From positions 186,001 to 250,000 of the forward strand of contig NZ_KB898186.1 in assembly GCF_000377505.1 (NCBI RefSeq): a stretch of 64,000 bases of DNA. Reading direction: 5' to 3'. This document shows, piece after piece, positions 34,372 to 43,155 of the stretch; the stretch's first letter is position 1; every line of letters begins with the position of its first letter. Source of the stretch: Paenibacillus massiliensis 2301065 = DSM 16942. GTDB lineage: Bacteria; Bacillota; Bacilli; Paenibacillales; Paenibacillaceae. Below the pieces are notes generated by a model that was not told the origin of the DNA, searched no databases, and saw nothing but the letters and a program-made list of their open reading frames with translations. The translations under genes and the position numbers were made by a program.

Positions 34372-35460
34372 ATGAATAAGCCTTCTATATATGGATTAAC
34401 GATGGAGCAGCTGACGGGATGGCTGGGTGAGCGCGGACACTCCAAGTTCTGGGCCACACTGGTGTGGGAAGAGCTGTACCGCCGGAGAGTTACGGAATTT
34501 GAACGAATGACAGAGGTTAAGCCAGAGATTGTACAGCTGCTGTCAGAGCAGTTCGTCATGCATACGCTAAGTGAGCATGTGAAGCAGGAATCGCGAGACG
34601 GCACGGTCAAGTTCCTCCTGAGACTACAGGATGGCAATCTGATTGAGACGGTGCTGATGCGGCAAAAGTACGGCATGTCTGTCTGTGTAACGACACAGGT
34701 AGGCTGCAATATCGGGTGTAGCTTCTGTGCCAGTGGTCTCATCAAGAAGAGTCGGGATTTGTCGGCAGGCGAGATTGTGGAGCAGCTGATGAATGTGCAG
34801 CTGTATCTGGATCAGCGTGGACAAGATGAACGAGTCACTCACATTGTGGTGATGGGAATTGGCGAGCCACTGGATAACTTTGAGCATGTATCTAACTTCG
34901 TCCGTATTATTAAGGATCACAAGGGCTTGGCTATCGGGCCAAAGCGTATAACGGTTTCAACAAGTGGTCTGCCAGAGAAGATCAAGGAATTCGCGGATAG
35001 TGACCTGCAGGTGCACTTGGCGATCTCTCTGCATGCTGCTACCAATGATCTGCGGACACGAATTATGAAGATTAATCGTGCTTTCCCGATCGAGCAGCTG
35101 ATGGAGGCTGTCGATTATTATGTAGAGCGTACGAAGCGCCGGGTGATGTTCGAATATATCCTGCTCAAGGATGTGAACGATCGTAGAGAGGATGCAGTCG
35201 AATTGGCACGGCTGATTGCACCTCGTCGTGGAAGCTCTAGTATTAATCTTATCCCCTACAATCCTGTTGATGAGCACAGCCAATATCAGCGTAGCGAACA
35301 GGAATCTATTGTTGCATTCTATGATATTCTGAAGAAGAACGGCATTAACTGCACGGTACGGCTTGAACATGGTACGGATATCGATGCAGCATGTGGACAG
35401 CTTCGTAGCAAACAGATGAAGAAGGATGCAGCAGATCGCAAGCAAGTAACAGCCGGTTAA
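34372..35460 (+). CDS. RlmN-family 23S rRNA A2503 methyltransferase (paralogue)
   Basis: 362 residues. The radical SAM cluster motif is CNIGCSFC; the methyl-accepting cysteine near the end ([10 protein letters not shown]) and [12 protein letters not shown] and IETVLMR follow RlmN, not Cfr. It makes 2-methyladenosine at A2503 of 23S rRNA, and often on tRNA A37. RlmN in Bacillales usually lies next to prpC-prkC; this copy does not, so it may be a second paralogue, perhaps related to ribosome-drug tolerance. ATG 34372 follows AAGAGGA; the frame is open to TTG 34321. Confidence 0.88.
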   Translation: MNKPSIYGLTMEQLTGWLGERGHSKFWATLVWEELYRRRVTEFERMTEVKPEIVQLLSEQFVMHTLSEHVKQESRDGTVKFLLRLQDGNLIETVLMRQKYGMSVCVTTQVGCNIGCSFCASGLIKKSRDLSAGEIVEQLMNVQLYLDQRGQDERVTHIVVMGIGEPLDNFEHVSNFVRIIKDHKGLAIGPKRITVSTSGLPEKIKEFADSDLQVHLAISLHAATNDLRTRIMKINRAFPIEQLMEAVDYYVERTKRRVMFEYILLKDVNDRREDAVELARLIAPRRGSSSINLIPYNPVDEHSQYQRSEQESIVAFYDILKKNGINCTVRLEHGTDIDAACGQLRSKQMKKDAADRKQVTAG

Positions 35461-35476
35461 GGGGCGGGCAGAGGAA

Positions 35477-35513
35477 GAAGCGTGTACCTCGATGGGCGCG
35501 CTTCTTTTTTTGG
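35477..35513 (+). terminator. Terminator after RlmN-like gene
   Basis: AGAAGCG and CGCTTCT arms, with TG/CG inside, followed by TTTTTTT. Confidence 0.9.
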
Positions 35514-35563
35514 ATTTTTCATATGCAGTGATTCAATAAAGACATGACAACTAAGGGATGTGA

Positions 35564-36670
35564 TTGCTAGAGATGAAGAGGCGTACAAGCAGTCTTAGAC
35601 TTACAGGTGCAGTGACGCTGGTCATGGTAGGCGTAGCTCTTGGATGGTGGGGGTATAGTAGCATGGCTGATAAGCCCTCGCATTCCACAGAGCAATTCAT
35701 CCTGAAGCATATGACGAATTCGAACGGCACGTTGGCCTCCTATCTACAGGCTGATATATCCGAGCATCCAGATATCCCTGCAGGCCGAGAGGCATTGTCG
35801 GAGTCATTGGGACTGTGGATGGAATACGCAGTCATGAAGGAGGATCAGCAGCTCTTCGAGAGTAGTTATCGTGTGTTAATGGATCGCTTCCTGAACGATC
35901 AGAAGTATGTGACCTGGAAGCTGGAGCCGGATGGAAGCTCTACCGTGAATACGAATGCTCTGGGAGATGATTTTCGAATCATCCGTGCTTTGTTAGAGGC
36001 CTCCAGTCTATGGGAGCAGGAAGGAGGAGCTTACGAGCAGACTGCTGAAGTGATATCCAAGACATTGCATGAACAGGTACGTAACCAGGGCTATTTTGTT
36101 GACTTTAATGATTTCAAGCATAGCTATGTCCCCGAGACGTTAAGTCTTGTCTATGTGGACACGGTTGCCCTGCGCGGCATGCGGGACAAGGGATGGATTG
36201 GACAGGAGGAATACAACCAGTATGAGCAGATGCTGTTAACTTTACCGGAGGATGGGACCTTCTTCCCTAGAACCTTCAATGTATTAAGCGGGGAATATCA
36301 GTACGCGGACGAGGTGAATCTGATTGACCAGCTGATTGTAGGCATCCACATGGTGGAGGCTGGTCGTAGACCAGAGGCGCTCATAGAATTCATGAAGCGT
36401 GAGTTCGCAGAGCATGGGGGATTGAAGGGGCGCTATGCGGCAGGCACATTGCAGGCGCAGGTGGAGTATGAATCTCCGGCTGTCTATGGGCTGGCCATTC
36501 TTTTGGCGCTGGATATGAATGACCGTCCATGGGCTGAGCAGTTATACGCCCGTATGATTACCTTCCGTACGAATCATGGTGCCTATGCTGGAGGCTATGT
36601 ATTTGATCAGAATACACATATGTTCGATAATCTGCTTCCGTTGTTGGCTGAGAGGGCGCTGGGAAAATAG
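35564..36670 (+). CDS. ydaJ: GH8-like membrane-anchored protein, YdaJ-like
   Basis: 368 residues. One N-terminal membrane helix (LTGAVTLVMVGVALGWWGY) precedes an (alpha/alpha)6-type domain. Blocks such as ALSESLGLWMEYAVMKEDQQLFE, DDFRIIRALLEAS and PAVYGLAILLALDM recall glycosyl hydrolase family 8 and Bacillus YdaJ. The family trims or handles an exopolysaccharide at the outer face of the membrane. It is followed 15 bases later by a YdaK-like gene, as in the ydaJKLMN polysaccharide operon, but ydaLMN are missing here. The start is TTG 35564, five bases after AAGGGA; ATG 35573 is the alternative. Confidence 0.8.
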   Translation: MLEMKRRTSSLRLTGAVTLVMVGVALGWWGYSSMADKPSHSTEQFILKHMTNSNGTLASYLQADISEHPDIPAGREALSESLGLWMEYAVMKEDQQLFESSYRVLMDRFLNDQKYVTWKLEPDGSSTVNTNALGDDFRIIRALLEASSLWEQEGGAYEQTAEVISKTLHEQVRNQGYFVDFNDFKHSYVPETLSLVYVDTVALRGMRDKGWIGQEEYNQYEQMLLTLPEDGTFFPRTFNVLSGEYQYADEVNLIDQLIVGIHMVEAGRRPEALIEFMKREFAEHGGLKGRYAAGTLQAQVEYESPAVYGLAILLALDMNDRPWAEQLYARMITFRTNHGAYAGGYVFDQNTHMFDNLLPLLAERALGK

Positions 36671-36685
36671 CAGGAGGTGGTAGCT

Positions 36686-37570
36686 ATGAAGAAGAGAAGT
36701 GTACCGCGAGGAGCCGTCTGGGCATACGTTGTCTTAATCAGTATTGCAAGCTTGCAGCAAGTAGCGCTGTATCTGCATAGCCGTATCCATGGTGCCTATC
36801 AGTTGACGGAGCTACTACTTCTGATAGGTAGCCTTGTGGCTTTGGTCGCTGGCTTGTTACTTTCTGTACGCAGGACCATCATTTGTGTGGGGATGTTCCT
36901 GATTGCCTATCCAATCTGGCTTGTCTCATACAACAACATCGGTGCATGGAACTTGTTCTGGCTGCTCCTTATTCCGGGAAATGCAATCATCGCATCTCGT
37001 ATACAATCGCTCTTGCGCCGCGAATCTCCAACAGAGAGTCTATACGGACCGCAATCAACCAGCCCAGGTCTCAGGCTATGCACGAATCTGGGCAATAAGG
37101 AAGCGTTACAAGAGGCTGTCATGAGGCACTCCAATCTGGCACGTCGCTTTCCTGAATGCTATAGTCTGTGCATCATGATGTTCAAGGTAAGGCCGCAGCC
37201 AGCCGATACGGAGCCACTAGATTCTGTAGGCTGTGCACGATTGTTGATGGATCTATCCAATTCGATTCAGAGGGAGCTAAGATTCGATGACTACACTTTC
37301 TTCATAGGAGAGGGGAGGTTCGTCATTCTATGTCCTATGATGAATGAGGATTACATACAGTTGCTCATTGGTCGGCTGAAGGCGGCTCTGATGGAGGTGG
37401 AGTATATTAACAGCCAGGGACATCATATACAGATTCTTGTTCGTTCCGGAGCTATGGTGTTTCAGCTGGAGCAATGGGAGCAGTACCCATGCATTGATAC
37501 TGTCATTTCCGAGCTGGAACACCATTCACGAACAGATCTGGATGTTCAGGGGCTATCAGTAATAAGGTAG
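36686..37570 (+). CDS. ydaK: Membrane protein with degenerate GGDEF domain, YdaK-like
   Basis: 294 residues. Three or four membrane helices (to about 105) precede a GGDEF-like domain. The active loop reads FFIGEGRFVILCP, so GGDEF is replaced by GEGRF and diguanylate cyclase activity is unlikely. Upstream at the spacing of the inhibitory site is RFDD (RxxD), which would bind c-di-GMP. This is the pattern of YdaK, the c-di-GMP receptor for exopolysaccharide synthesis. It follows the YdaJ-like gene directly. ATG 36686 is favoured after GCAGGAGG. Its end lies 12 bases from the convergent aminotransferase gene. Confidence 0.75.
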   Translation: MKKRSVPRGAVWAYVVLISIASLQQVALYLHSRIHGAYQLTELLLLIGSLVALVAGLLLSVRRTIICVGMFLIAYPIWLVSYNNIGAWNLFWLLLIPGNAIIASRIQSLLRRESPTESLYGPQSTSPGLRLCTNLGNKEALQEAVMRHSNLARRFPECYSLCIMMFKVRPQPADTEPLDSVGCARLLMDLSNSIQRELRFDDYTFFIGEGRFVILCPMMNEDYIQLLIGRLKAALMEVEYINSQGHHIQILVRSGAMVFQLEQWEQYPCIDTVISELEHHSRTDLDVQGLSVIR

Positions 37571-37582
37571 GATTATCTTTGG

Positions 37583-39100
37583 CTAAAATGCGTTTAACAA
37601 GGATAACGGATGCCCTATGCTCACTGGCTGTCCCTGATGATCGGAATCCCCGTAGTACTGCCATTCATTTGTGCTTGCGTCATATACGTAGTCTGATTGC
37701 CATTGTGCGCCGTGATCTGCGATTGCCTCAATCGCGGATAAAATGTATTCGATCTCCTGATCTGTCATCACTGGATGCAGTGATATTCTCACCCAGCCAA
37801 GCTTGAGCGACATGTTGCCCTGATCAATCTGGTCTGTCATGGCCTTAGACTCAGATGGTCCAAGCTGGAGCAGATAGTGTCCATAGGTGCCAGCACATGA
37901 GCAGCCTCCTCGTGCCTGAATCCCGAAGCGATCGTTCAGTAGACGTACAGCCAGATTATAGTGAACTCCCTCAATCAGTAGAGATACAATACCTGCACGA
38001 TCCTTATGCTGTCCTGCCAGCACAGAGACTCGGCTGATACGACTCAACCCTTGAAGCAGTCGTGTAGTGAGCTGCCGCTCACGCTGTTCGATGTGACGTA
38101 TACCCATCTGCTCCTTCAGACGAATTGCCAGTGCCGCACGGATAGCTTGCAGAAAGCCCGGTGTTCCTCCGTCCTCTCGCGCTTCAATATCACCTAGATA
38201 GCGATGCTCTCCCCATGGATTCGTCCACGATACAGTTCCACCTCCGGGCTGTTCCGGTATTGAACTGGTGTATAGCCTGGAATTCATAATCAGCACGCCA
38301 CAGCTACCCGGGCCACCGAGGAACTTGTGTGGTGAGAAGCAGATTGCATCCAGTTGCTCCAGCGGATTACTTGTATGCATGCGAATCGTCTCATATGGTG
38401 CACTTGCTGCGAAATCTACGACACAAATGCCACCGTGCTCATGCATGATGCGGGCCATATCATGGTACGGAGTGCGGAGACCTGTTACGTTCGAACAGGC
38501 TGTAAAAGCACCAATCTTATACTTGCGCTCACGGTGCTGGTGAAGCACGTCCTCAAGAGCGTTCAGATCGACTAATCCATCTGGTCCAGGTGGAAGGCAC
38601 CACACCTCCGCATAGGTCTCCGCCCAGGAAATTTGATTCGAATGATGCTCCATATGTGTGACTATGATCAGCGGAAGATCCTCAGACGCCAGAGGCAGGA
38701 GCGGCGTTTTTTTCAAGCCCAACAGATGCTGCAGCTTGTGAACTGCACCGGTCATTCCTGTTCCAGCGAACAGGATAACATCCTGTTCATCTGCATGGAC
38801 ATGTCTCTTAATCATGGCCTTAGCCTCATGATAGGCATCTGTCATGGCTGCGCTGGTAAGATTCGAACCTGTATGGGTGTTGGCAACTAACGGTCCTATG
38901 TCATGAATCATGTAATCTTCGATTGGACGATACAGTCGTCCGCTGGCCGTCCAGTCAGTATATAGCAATCTTTGTTTCCCGTATGGCGTCGCGAAGATGT
39001 GGTGCTGGCCGATGACCTGATTACGATACCATTGAAAATAATCCTCCGATGTACTGCGCGGCGCATAGGCGGCATGGCCGATTATTGCCTGGAGCATCAT
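37583..39100 (-). CDS. Class V aminotransferase / cysteine desulfurase-like PLP enzyme
   Basis: 505 residues. YTDWTASGRLYRPIEDYM, then THTGSNLTSAAMT, FAGTGMTGAVHKLQHLL, and ICFSPHKFLGGPGSCG, in which the Lys of SPHK binds PLP. A conserved GGCSCAGTYGHYLL near residue 400 is the region of the cysteine nucleophile. The length exceeds that of NifS/SufS (about 410). It is a cytoplasmic enzyme, probably acting on cysteine or selenocysteine or related amino acids; the substrate is not clear. It starts ATG 39100 just after AAAGGAGGCTC. No isc or suf genes are adjacent. Confidence 0.88.
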   Translation of the reverse strand: MMLQAIIGHAAYAPRSTSEDYFQWYRNQVIGQHHIFATPYGKQRLLYTDWTASGRLYRPIEDYMIHDIGPLVANTHTGSNLTSAAMTDAYHEAKAMIKRHVHADEQDVILFAGTGMTGAVHKLQHLLGLKKTPLLPLASEDLPLIIVTHMEHHSNQISWAETYAEVWCLPPGPDGLVDLNALEDVLHQHRERKYKIGAFTACSNVTGLRTPYHDMARIMHEHGGICVVDFAASAPYETIRMHTSNPLEQLDAICFSPHKFLGGPGSCGVLIMNSRLYTSSIPEQPGGGTVSWTNPWGEHRYLGDIEAREDGGTPGFLQAIRAALAIRLKEQMGIRHIEQRERQLTTRLLQGLSRISRVSVLAGQHKDRAGIVSLLIEGVHYNLAVRLLNDRFGIQARGGCSCAGTYGHYLLQLGPSESKAMTDQIDQGNMSLKLGWVRISLHPVMTDQEIEYILSAIEAIADHGAQWQSDYVYDASTNEWQYYGDSDHQGQPVSIGHPLSLLNAF

Positions 39101-39275
39101 GAGCCTCCTTTTGCATTCAGTCTGCTATGTAGCCTACGCTGGAAGGTGCCCAAAGGTTAATGAAAGCTAAGGATTTTCACTGTTCCGACTTAAATGCTAA
39201 CTCCAGGTGCAGATACCCACCTAGGCAAGATACACCGGAGCTTGCACTTGCGGTTGTGCCTCCGAAGCTGACTAC

Positions 39276-39623
39276 TCAGCAATTTGCCTCATATACCAGC
39301 AACCGAACAATAGAGTCTGAAGCATTTTCCAGCCCGTGACTCCAATTCGGTTTATTCAGTATCACATCTCCTGGCTTTACATCCCTCTCCTCCCCGTTTA
39401 CCGTCATTCGTCCCTGGCCCTCCAGAACCACGTACACCTCCTCATTTTGCTTGTGCTCGTGATAGCCGATAGACGTGCCAGGGGGAAGCTCCATGTAGTA
39501 GAAAAATTGTAGCTTACTGTCATAATCCTCTTCACCGAACAGCTTGACGGATTTCACCTCTCCTTTGCCCTGATGGCTGCTGGCGATTCTCAGCGGTGCC
39601 TCCAAAAAATTTCTGACGATCAT
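39276..39623 (-). CDS. Cupin domain protein
   Basis: 115 residues forming one cupin. GTSIGYHEHKQNEEVYVVLEGQGRMTVNGEERDVKPGDVI has motif 1 with its two His and a Glu, and NKPNWSHGLEN is motif 2. These small proteins bind a metal or a sugar or small acid ligand. It is preceded by AAGGAGGG before ATG 39623 and appears to be a single gene. Confidence 0.9.
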   Translation of the reverse strand: MIVRNFLEAPLRIASSHQGKGEVKSVKLFGEEDYDSKLQFFYYMELPPGTSIGYHEHKQNEEVYVVLEGQGRMTVNGEERDVKPGDVILNKPNWSHGLENASDSIVRLLVYEANC

Positions 39624-39814
39624 CCTTTATCCCTCCTTATAGAAATTCCTAAAACAACCACACATTTGTCTCGAAGCTTAATCGTTCAAATTGGTATTTC
39701 GCTAAAGATTCGGACAAAGCCTGCATACGTTCCTCATCTCTTGAGACAATGCTGGTGCTCATTGATGCTGCATATGACATTCGGTGTGGGCTAGCTGCAT
39801 AGACTCGTTGGTGC

Positions 39815-40558
39815 TTACAGCTCTGTGCTAGATGTGGAATTCTGAATTAACTTCGTCAGCTCCTCATACCAGGCGCCAATCTCCTCATCTGTTGCTGCTG
39901 TATCCAGCTCGCTCAGCTCTGACAGTAGTATGCGTTTGTCCTCTGTGCTCAGCTTGCTGGAATCATTGTCCTGATCTGCGAAGGCAGAGTTGAGATTCAT
40001 GACGAACGGAGGCAGCATACCGTTCATGGCTAACAGTTCCGAAGGAATCCCGCTAAAATCACTTGCCTCTTCCTCTGCTTGCTTCATTGGTGGCTGTGGT
40101 CTCAGGCTCTCCATAAGCTCCATAACCTGATCAAACAGCTCGGATACTTCCTCATCTGTAGCTACCGAGGCATCAAAATCCGTCAAAATATTCTGCAGCT
40201 CCGCAAATGGATCGATCTCCTCTTCTGTTCCTCTGGAAGATTGCCCTGTGACCGAGCTGGACGTTGAGGCTTCTGCAATAGCTTGCTGGATCGAGCTGAG
40301 CAAGGATTTCTCCTGATCCGTGGTCAGCGGTTCCGGGCGTGGTGGCCTGCTGTAGGTACCTGTTGGAGTAATGGCCTGCTCTCCAGACGTGTGTTCGGTG
40401 TATTCTACACTTAACTGCAGCGAGTCGTGATTTCCTTGTTCTTGTCCCGCAGGCTTGGGAGGCAGTGTAGGAGAGTTTTTCTGTGCATGGTTTACACTCC
40501 CGTATTCTGTAGTTGTGTAAGATAAAAGATTACGGTAATAGTCGGTGCTAATAGACAT
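39815..40558 (-). CDS. Unknown acidic protein, 247 residues, with internal duplication
   Basis: No family is recognised. It has no signal peptide or membrane segment, but a disordered N-terminus (MSISTDYYRNLLSYTTTEYGS) and Ser/Thr/Pro/Glu-rich middle. Two related blocks occur: TTDQEKSLLSSIQQAI with ASVATDEEVSELFDQVMELM, and STEDKRILLSELSEL with TAATDEEIGAWYEELTKLI. Such repeated helical pairs with ATDEE recall EF-hand-like or export-chaperone-like helices, yet no EF-hand loop is seen. ATG 40558 follows AAAGGGA. It may be related in style to the unknown protein at 27301-28569. Confidence 0.7.
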   Translation of the reverse strand: MSISTDYYRNLLSYTTTEYGSVNHAQKNSPTLPPKPAGQEQGNHDSLQLSVEYTEHTSGEQAITPTGTYSRPPRPEPLTTDQEKSLLSSIQQAIAEASTSSSVTGQSSRGTEEEIDPFAELQNILTDFDASVATDEEVSELFDQVMELMESLRPQPPMKQAEEEASDFSGIPSELLAMNGMLPPFVMNLNSAFADQDNDSSKLSTEDKRILLSELSELDTAATDEEIGAWYEELTKLIQNSTSSTEL

Positions 40559-40937
40559 AGTGGAGTCCCTTTCCTTTCAGCGTAATCAATTTGGTTTGTT
40601 GTCTATCCTCTTTCACATTCAACGCCCTATTGCAGCGCCCACAGAGCAGTTCATCGGCTGCGAAGCTGAATATAGACTGAAGGTAAGTTGAGTAATTGTT
40701 GAAGATGTAGGGCGTTATGTATGGAGTTGGGGCGGAGTGATGCGAGAACGATAGATGCATGAGATCACCAAAGGTGGGAAGTGGAGAGGGCTATGGATAT
40801 ACGTGAACTGGAGTGAGGTTCGCAAGACAGCACAAAAAAACAGCCAGATGAACAAGGGGACGTTGCTCCCACATGGGATTAATAGCGGACATCTGACTGT
40901 CTATGATATAGGATTCGTTTGGCTGAACAGACTATGG
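40559..40937. other. Intergenic region with long inverted repeat (40621-40716)
   Basis: No convincing gene. AACGCCCTA (40621-40629) and TAGGGCGTT (40708-40716) are perfect inverted arms, enclosing a GCAGC/GCTGC pair. Together they could fold as a 96-base RNA or form two operator halves upstream of the acidic-protein gene. A frame of 73 codons on the + strand at 40755 has no ribosome binding site or family match. Confidence 0.5.
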
Positions 40938-41192
40938 TCATGTGGTAGGCATCAAATAGCTCTTCGAATAGGATAGTGTATAGGCCGCACTCTCTTCATG
41001 AATCTCGTTGTTGTTACTGAGCGGGCGAGGACTCCGTTTATAAGTCAAGCGATTGTATTTATTAATAAGCTCGTCCAACACCATGGATTGCTTCAACACA
41101 ATCGGGTGACTCAGATCATAGTGCTTGGCCAAGTTATAGAGCTGCTGTCGGGCTACATCAATGCTCTGCTGCAAGGACTTCTGATGGATCAA
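40938..41192 (-). CDS. Spo0E-family aspartyl-phosphate phosphatase
   Basis: 84 residues. IDVARQQLYNLAKHYDLSHPIVLKQSMVLDELINKYNRL is the two-helix Spo0E fold with the S-x-x-L-D-x-[LI] signature (SMVLDEL). Spo0E-like proteins dephosphorylate Spo0A~P and delay sporulation. The start is TTG 41192 with GGAGGTG nine bases upstream (MIHQKSL). It lies downstream of, and on the same strand as, the second RRNPP-type receptor, so the receptor may control it. The 3' tail is about 40 residues longer than the core. Confidence 0.85.
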   Translation of the reverse strand: MIHQKSLQQSIDVARQQLYNLAKHYDLSHPIVLKQSMVLDELINKYNRLTYKRSPRPLSNNNEIHEESAAYTLSYSKSYLMPTT

Positions 41193-41483
41193 CCCTACAC
41201 ACCTCCTTCTGTTGGGTTATTCTGTGTGTGTGGGCCGTATCTATCAGTAGCTAGAATCCCACATCCTTAGTTTAGGGGGATATGTCTATATCTGGGTGTA
41301 AATAATTTGGACATGTTACATATCCAGTTGCAGGTTGGAATGTCTGCCGGGAACTAGGTAATAAGAAGAGTCTCTCCGTTTGGTAGAGGTATTAAAGTAA
41401 TAACCTTGGGCGCTTGGGCAGGAAAAGGATCTAATGGACGTACTATGTCAGAGCCCGTTTTTACTCACCAGCATAGGTTGCGG

Positions 41484-42824
41484 TTATGCTAAAGTCGATG
41501 GTGATTGCTGACTGATCATGGACTCTGTTAGCTCTTGGACGATTTCGCAGAGTATTATGTGTGTGTTCCGATTATTGATGGCAAGAGATTCTGAAATGCC
41601 CTTTAGCAAATATTCTCTGCCACTCGTGTGTACTCCCCTTTGAAGATAGTACTTTGCTAATTCCAGTAACAGCTGTACATGTAGGTCCAAGATATGTTCT
41701 TCATAATAAATTTGTTGAGCTATTTCTTTGATGGCAGATAGAATGTCAGAATGGTATTGGTCAATAATTAGGTTCACATCCAAATCAAAGAGATTGGCTA
41801 CTTTAAGTATGTTAATGAGTCCAATTAGCGACTCTTCCTGATTTGTTTCGATGTATGATACATACTCGGGTAACAACTTTAACTCACCCATAAAAAGCTT
41901 TGTTATCAGTGTATTCAGCGTGGACCACTTCCTAAATAGGCCCATCCAGTATAGTGTATCACTGTCCCTTTCACGAACCCAGCTCAGATCAGCATATTTT
42001 TCTACGTATAGTAATGTTTGTTTGAAATTTTTCTGTCCTTCACATGCAGAGCCATGCATCAGGTACCCATAGGCTATATAGAAGAAGAGCGGTCTGCTGA
42101 GTCTGCTATCATCAATTGCTTCTGCATCATGTAAATGTTTATGACTGAAATACATGATTTTTGCTTTGTACAGTAATTTCTCAGCATTTTCACTGACTTT
42201 ATCCCATTCGCGTAGGGCGCGATAGGTGTTAAGTAAGCTCTTTAGAGCGTCAAGCTGGTCAATTTCTTCAAGTTTTTCCACATAGGGCTCGAATTGTAGA
42301 GCGACCTGCAGGTTTTGGGCCTGATCTTTGCCCAGCTTCAAAGTAAATATGCGATATTGGCATAATGCTAGACGCTCTGAATGTTGTTTGCATTCACTTG
42401 CTGCTACATTTTTATAGAGGATCAGAGCTGCTTGCTGCTTGCCTTCTCGGAAAAAGTCTTCTGCGGTGTCAAATAAAAGAGGGGAGTATATCAGGTTATC
42501 CATTAAAAGAGACACTGTTAGCTTCATGCATTCCAGCTTGTCTAGTGATGCGCAGCGGTAGAGAAAAGGCTTCATTCTGCGCCAGTTCAGAGGTGCACCA
42601 GCTAGACACTCTTCTATGTATCTTTCGTAGTAATGACCGAGAGGAAGCTCCATTGCTGTGGTGATCCGATCAAGCTGATCGACAGCCATAATTTTATTAC
42701 CGTTAATAAGTGAGCTGAGTGTGCCTGCATTGATACCCGATTCCTTGCTTAATCTGCTGATACTCCATTCCCGTTCTTTCATGAATCGTTGCAACTCTGT
42801 AAGAATGATCGTAGAGCTTGTCAC
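41484..42824 (-). CDS. RRNPP-type (AloR-like) HTH-TPR receptor, second copy without adjacent propeptide
   Basis: 446 residues. An Xre-type HTH (about 12-55: WSISRLSKESGINAGTLSSL) is followed by helical TPR-like repeats to the end. It aligns throughout its first 220 residues with the receptor at 43156-44520 (shared GNK-x-x-AVDQLDRITT and APLNWRR), so both arose by duplication. RRNPP proteins are cytoplasmic regulators whose DNA binding is changed by a re-imported short peptide. The GTG at 42824 follows a GGGGGG run and aligns with the TTG of the paralogue. No propeptide-like frame is seen in the 291 bases downstream; the Spo0E-family gene comes next. Confidence 0.85.
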   Translation of the reverse strand: MTSSTIILTELQRFMKEREWSISRLSKESGINAGTLSSLINGNKIMAVDQLDRITTAMELPLGHYYERYIEECLAGAPLNWRRMKPFLYRCASLDKLECMKLTVSLLMDNLIYSPLLFDTAEDFFREGKQQAALILYKNVAASECKQHSERLALCQYRIFTLKLGKDQAQNLQVALQFEPYVEKLEEIDQLDALKSLLNTYRALREWDKVSENAEKLLYKAKIMYFSHKHLHDAEAIDDSRLSRPLFFYIAYGYLMHGSACEGQKNFKQTLLYVEKYADLSWVRERDSDTLYWMGLFRKWSTLNTLITKLFMGELKLLPEYVSYIETNQEESLIGLINILKVANLFDLDVNLIIDQYHSDILSAIKEIAQQIYYEEHILDLHVQLLLELAKYYLQRGVHTSGREYLLKGISESLAINNRNTHIILCEIVQELTESMISQQSPSTLA

Positions 42825-42877
42825 GATATCCCCCCTGTCACCTCGTTGCAAAGTGCCTTGTAGGTGCTAATTACTCT

Positions 42878-42926
42878 CATAAATAAAATAAAAAGGTAAT
42901 ATGAGATGTTACTTCTCATATTACCT
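42878..42926 (-). terminator. Terminator after the receptor-propeptide pair
   Basis: AGGTAATATGAGA and TCTCATATTACCT are perfect 13-bp arms around seven bases; on the minus strand a T-rich run (TTTTTATTTTATTT) follows. It lies between the propeptide gene and the second receptor, and could limit readthrough to the latter. Confidence 0.85.
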
Positions 42927-43021
42927 GTCTATTTCAAAAAAATGTAATTGTGGTGTATGGAATAGCAGACTAAAAACTTTGTGAGTGTTATTAAACATTC
43001 AAAAAAATCTATTCTAGAAAG

Positions 43022-43138
43022 TTAGTATTCCCCATGATGGGAGTTAGGTTTGAAAATAGGTCCATTTATTGGTGTGTTGAACCCCAGTACAAAACATATC
43101 GTTACGAGGATTACAGTTACTTTTTTTAGCAAATACAT
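43022..43138 (-). CDS. Short secreted signalling propeptide (AloP/Phr-like), 38 residues
   Basis: This gene is only 38 codons long. It begins 17 bases after the stop of the upstream receptor and has AGAAGGGG four bases before ATG 43138. The N-terminus MYLLKKVTVILVTICFVLGF is a typical signal sequence: two Lys followed by about 14 hydrophobic residues. The C-terminal part is short and polar: NTPINGPIFK then PNSHHGEY. That is the layout of Phr, PapR, NprX and AloP preproteins, which are secreted and cut to a mature peptide of 5-10 residues. The last six residues, SHHGEY, are a plausible mature signal, but the cleavage site is inferred. Confidence 0.8.
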   Translation of the reverse strand: MYLLKKVTVILVTICFVLGFNTPINGPIFKPNSHHGEY

Positions 43139-43155
43139 TCAACCCCTTCTGTAGA

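Noticed and set aside
34372..35460. Cfr antibiotic resistance gene
   Set aside because: Sequence blocks ([31 protein letters not shown]) follow RlmN; the CATGD segment typical of Cfr is not present.
41193..41483. Search for a propeptide after the second receptor
   Set aside because: Only very short frames without a signal sequence were seen (for example 15 residues starting at MSKLF), so none is called.
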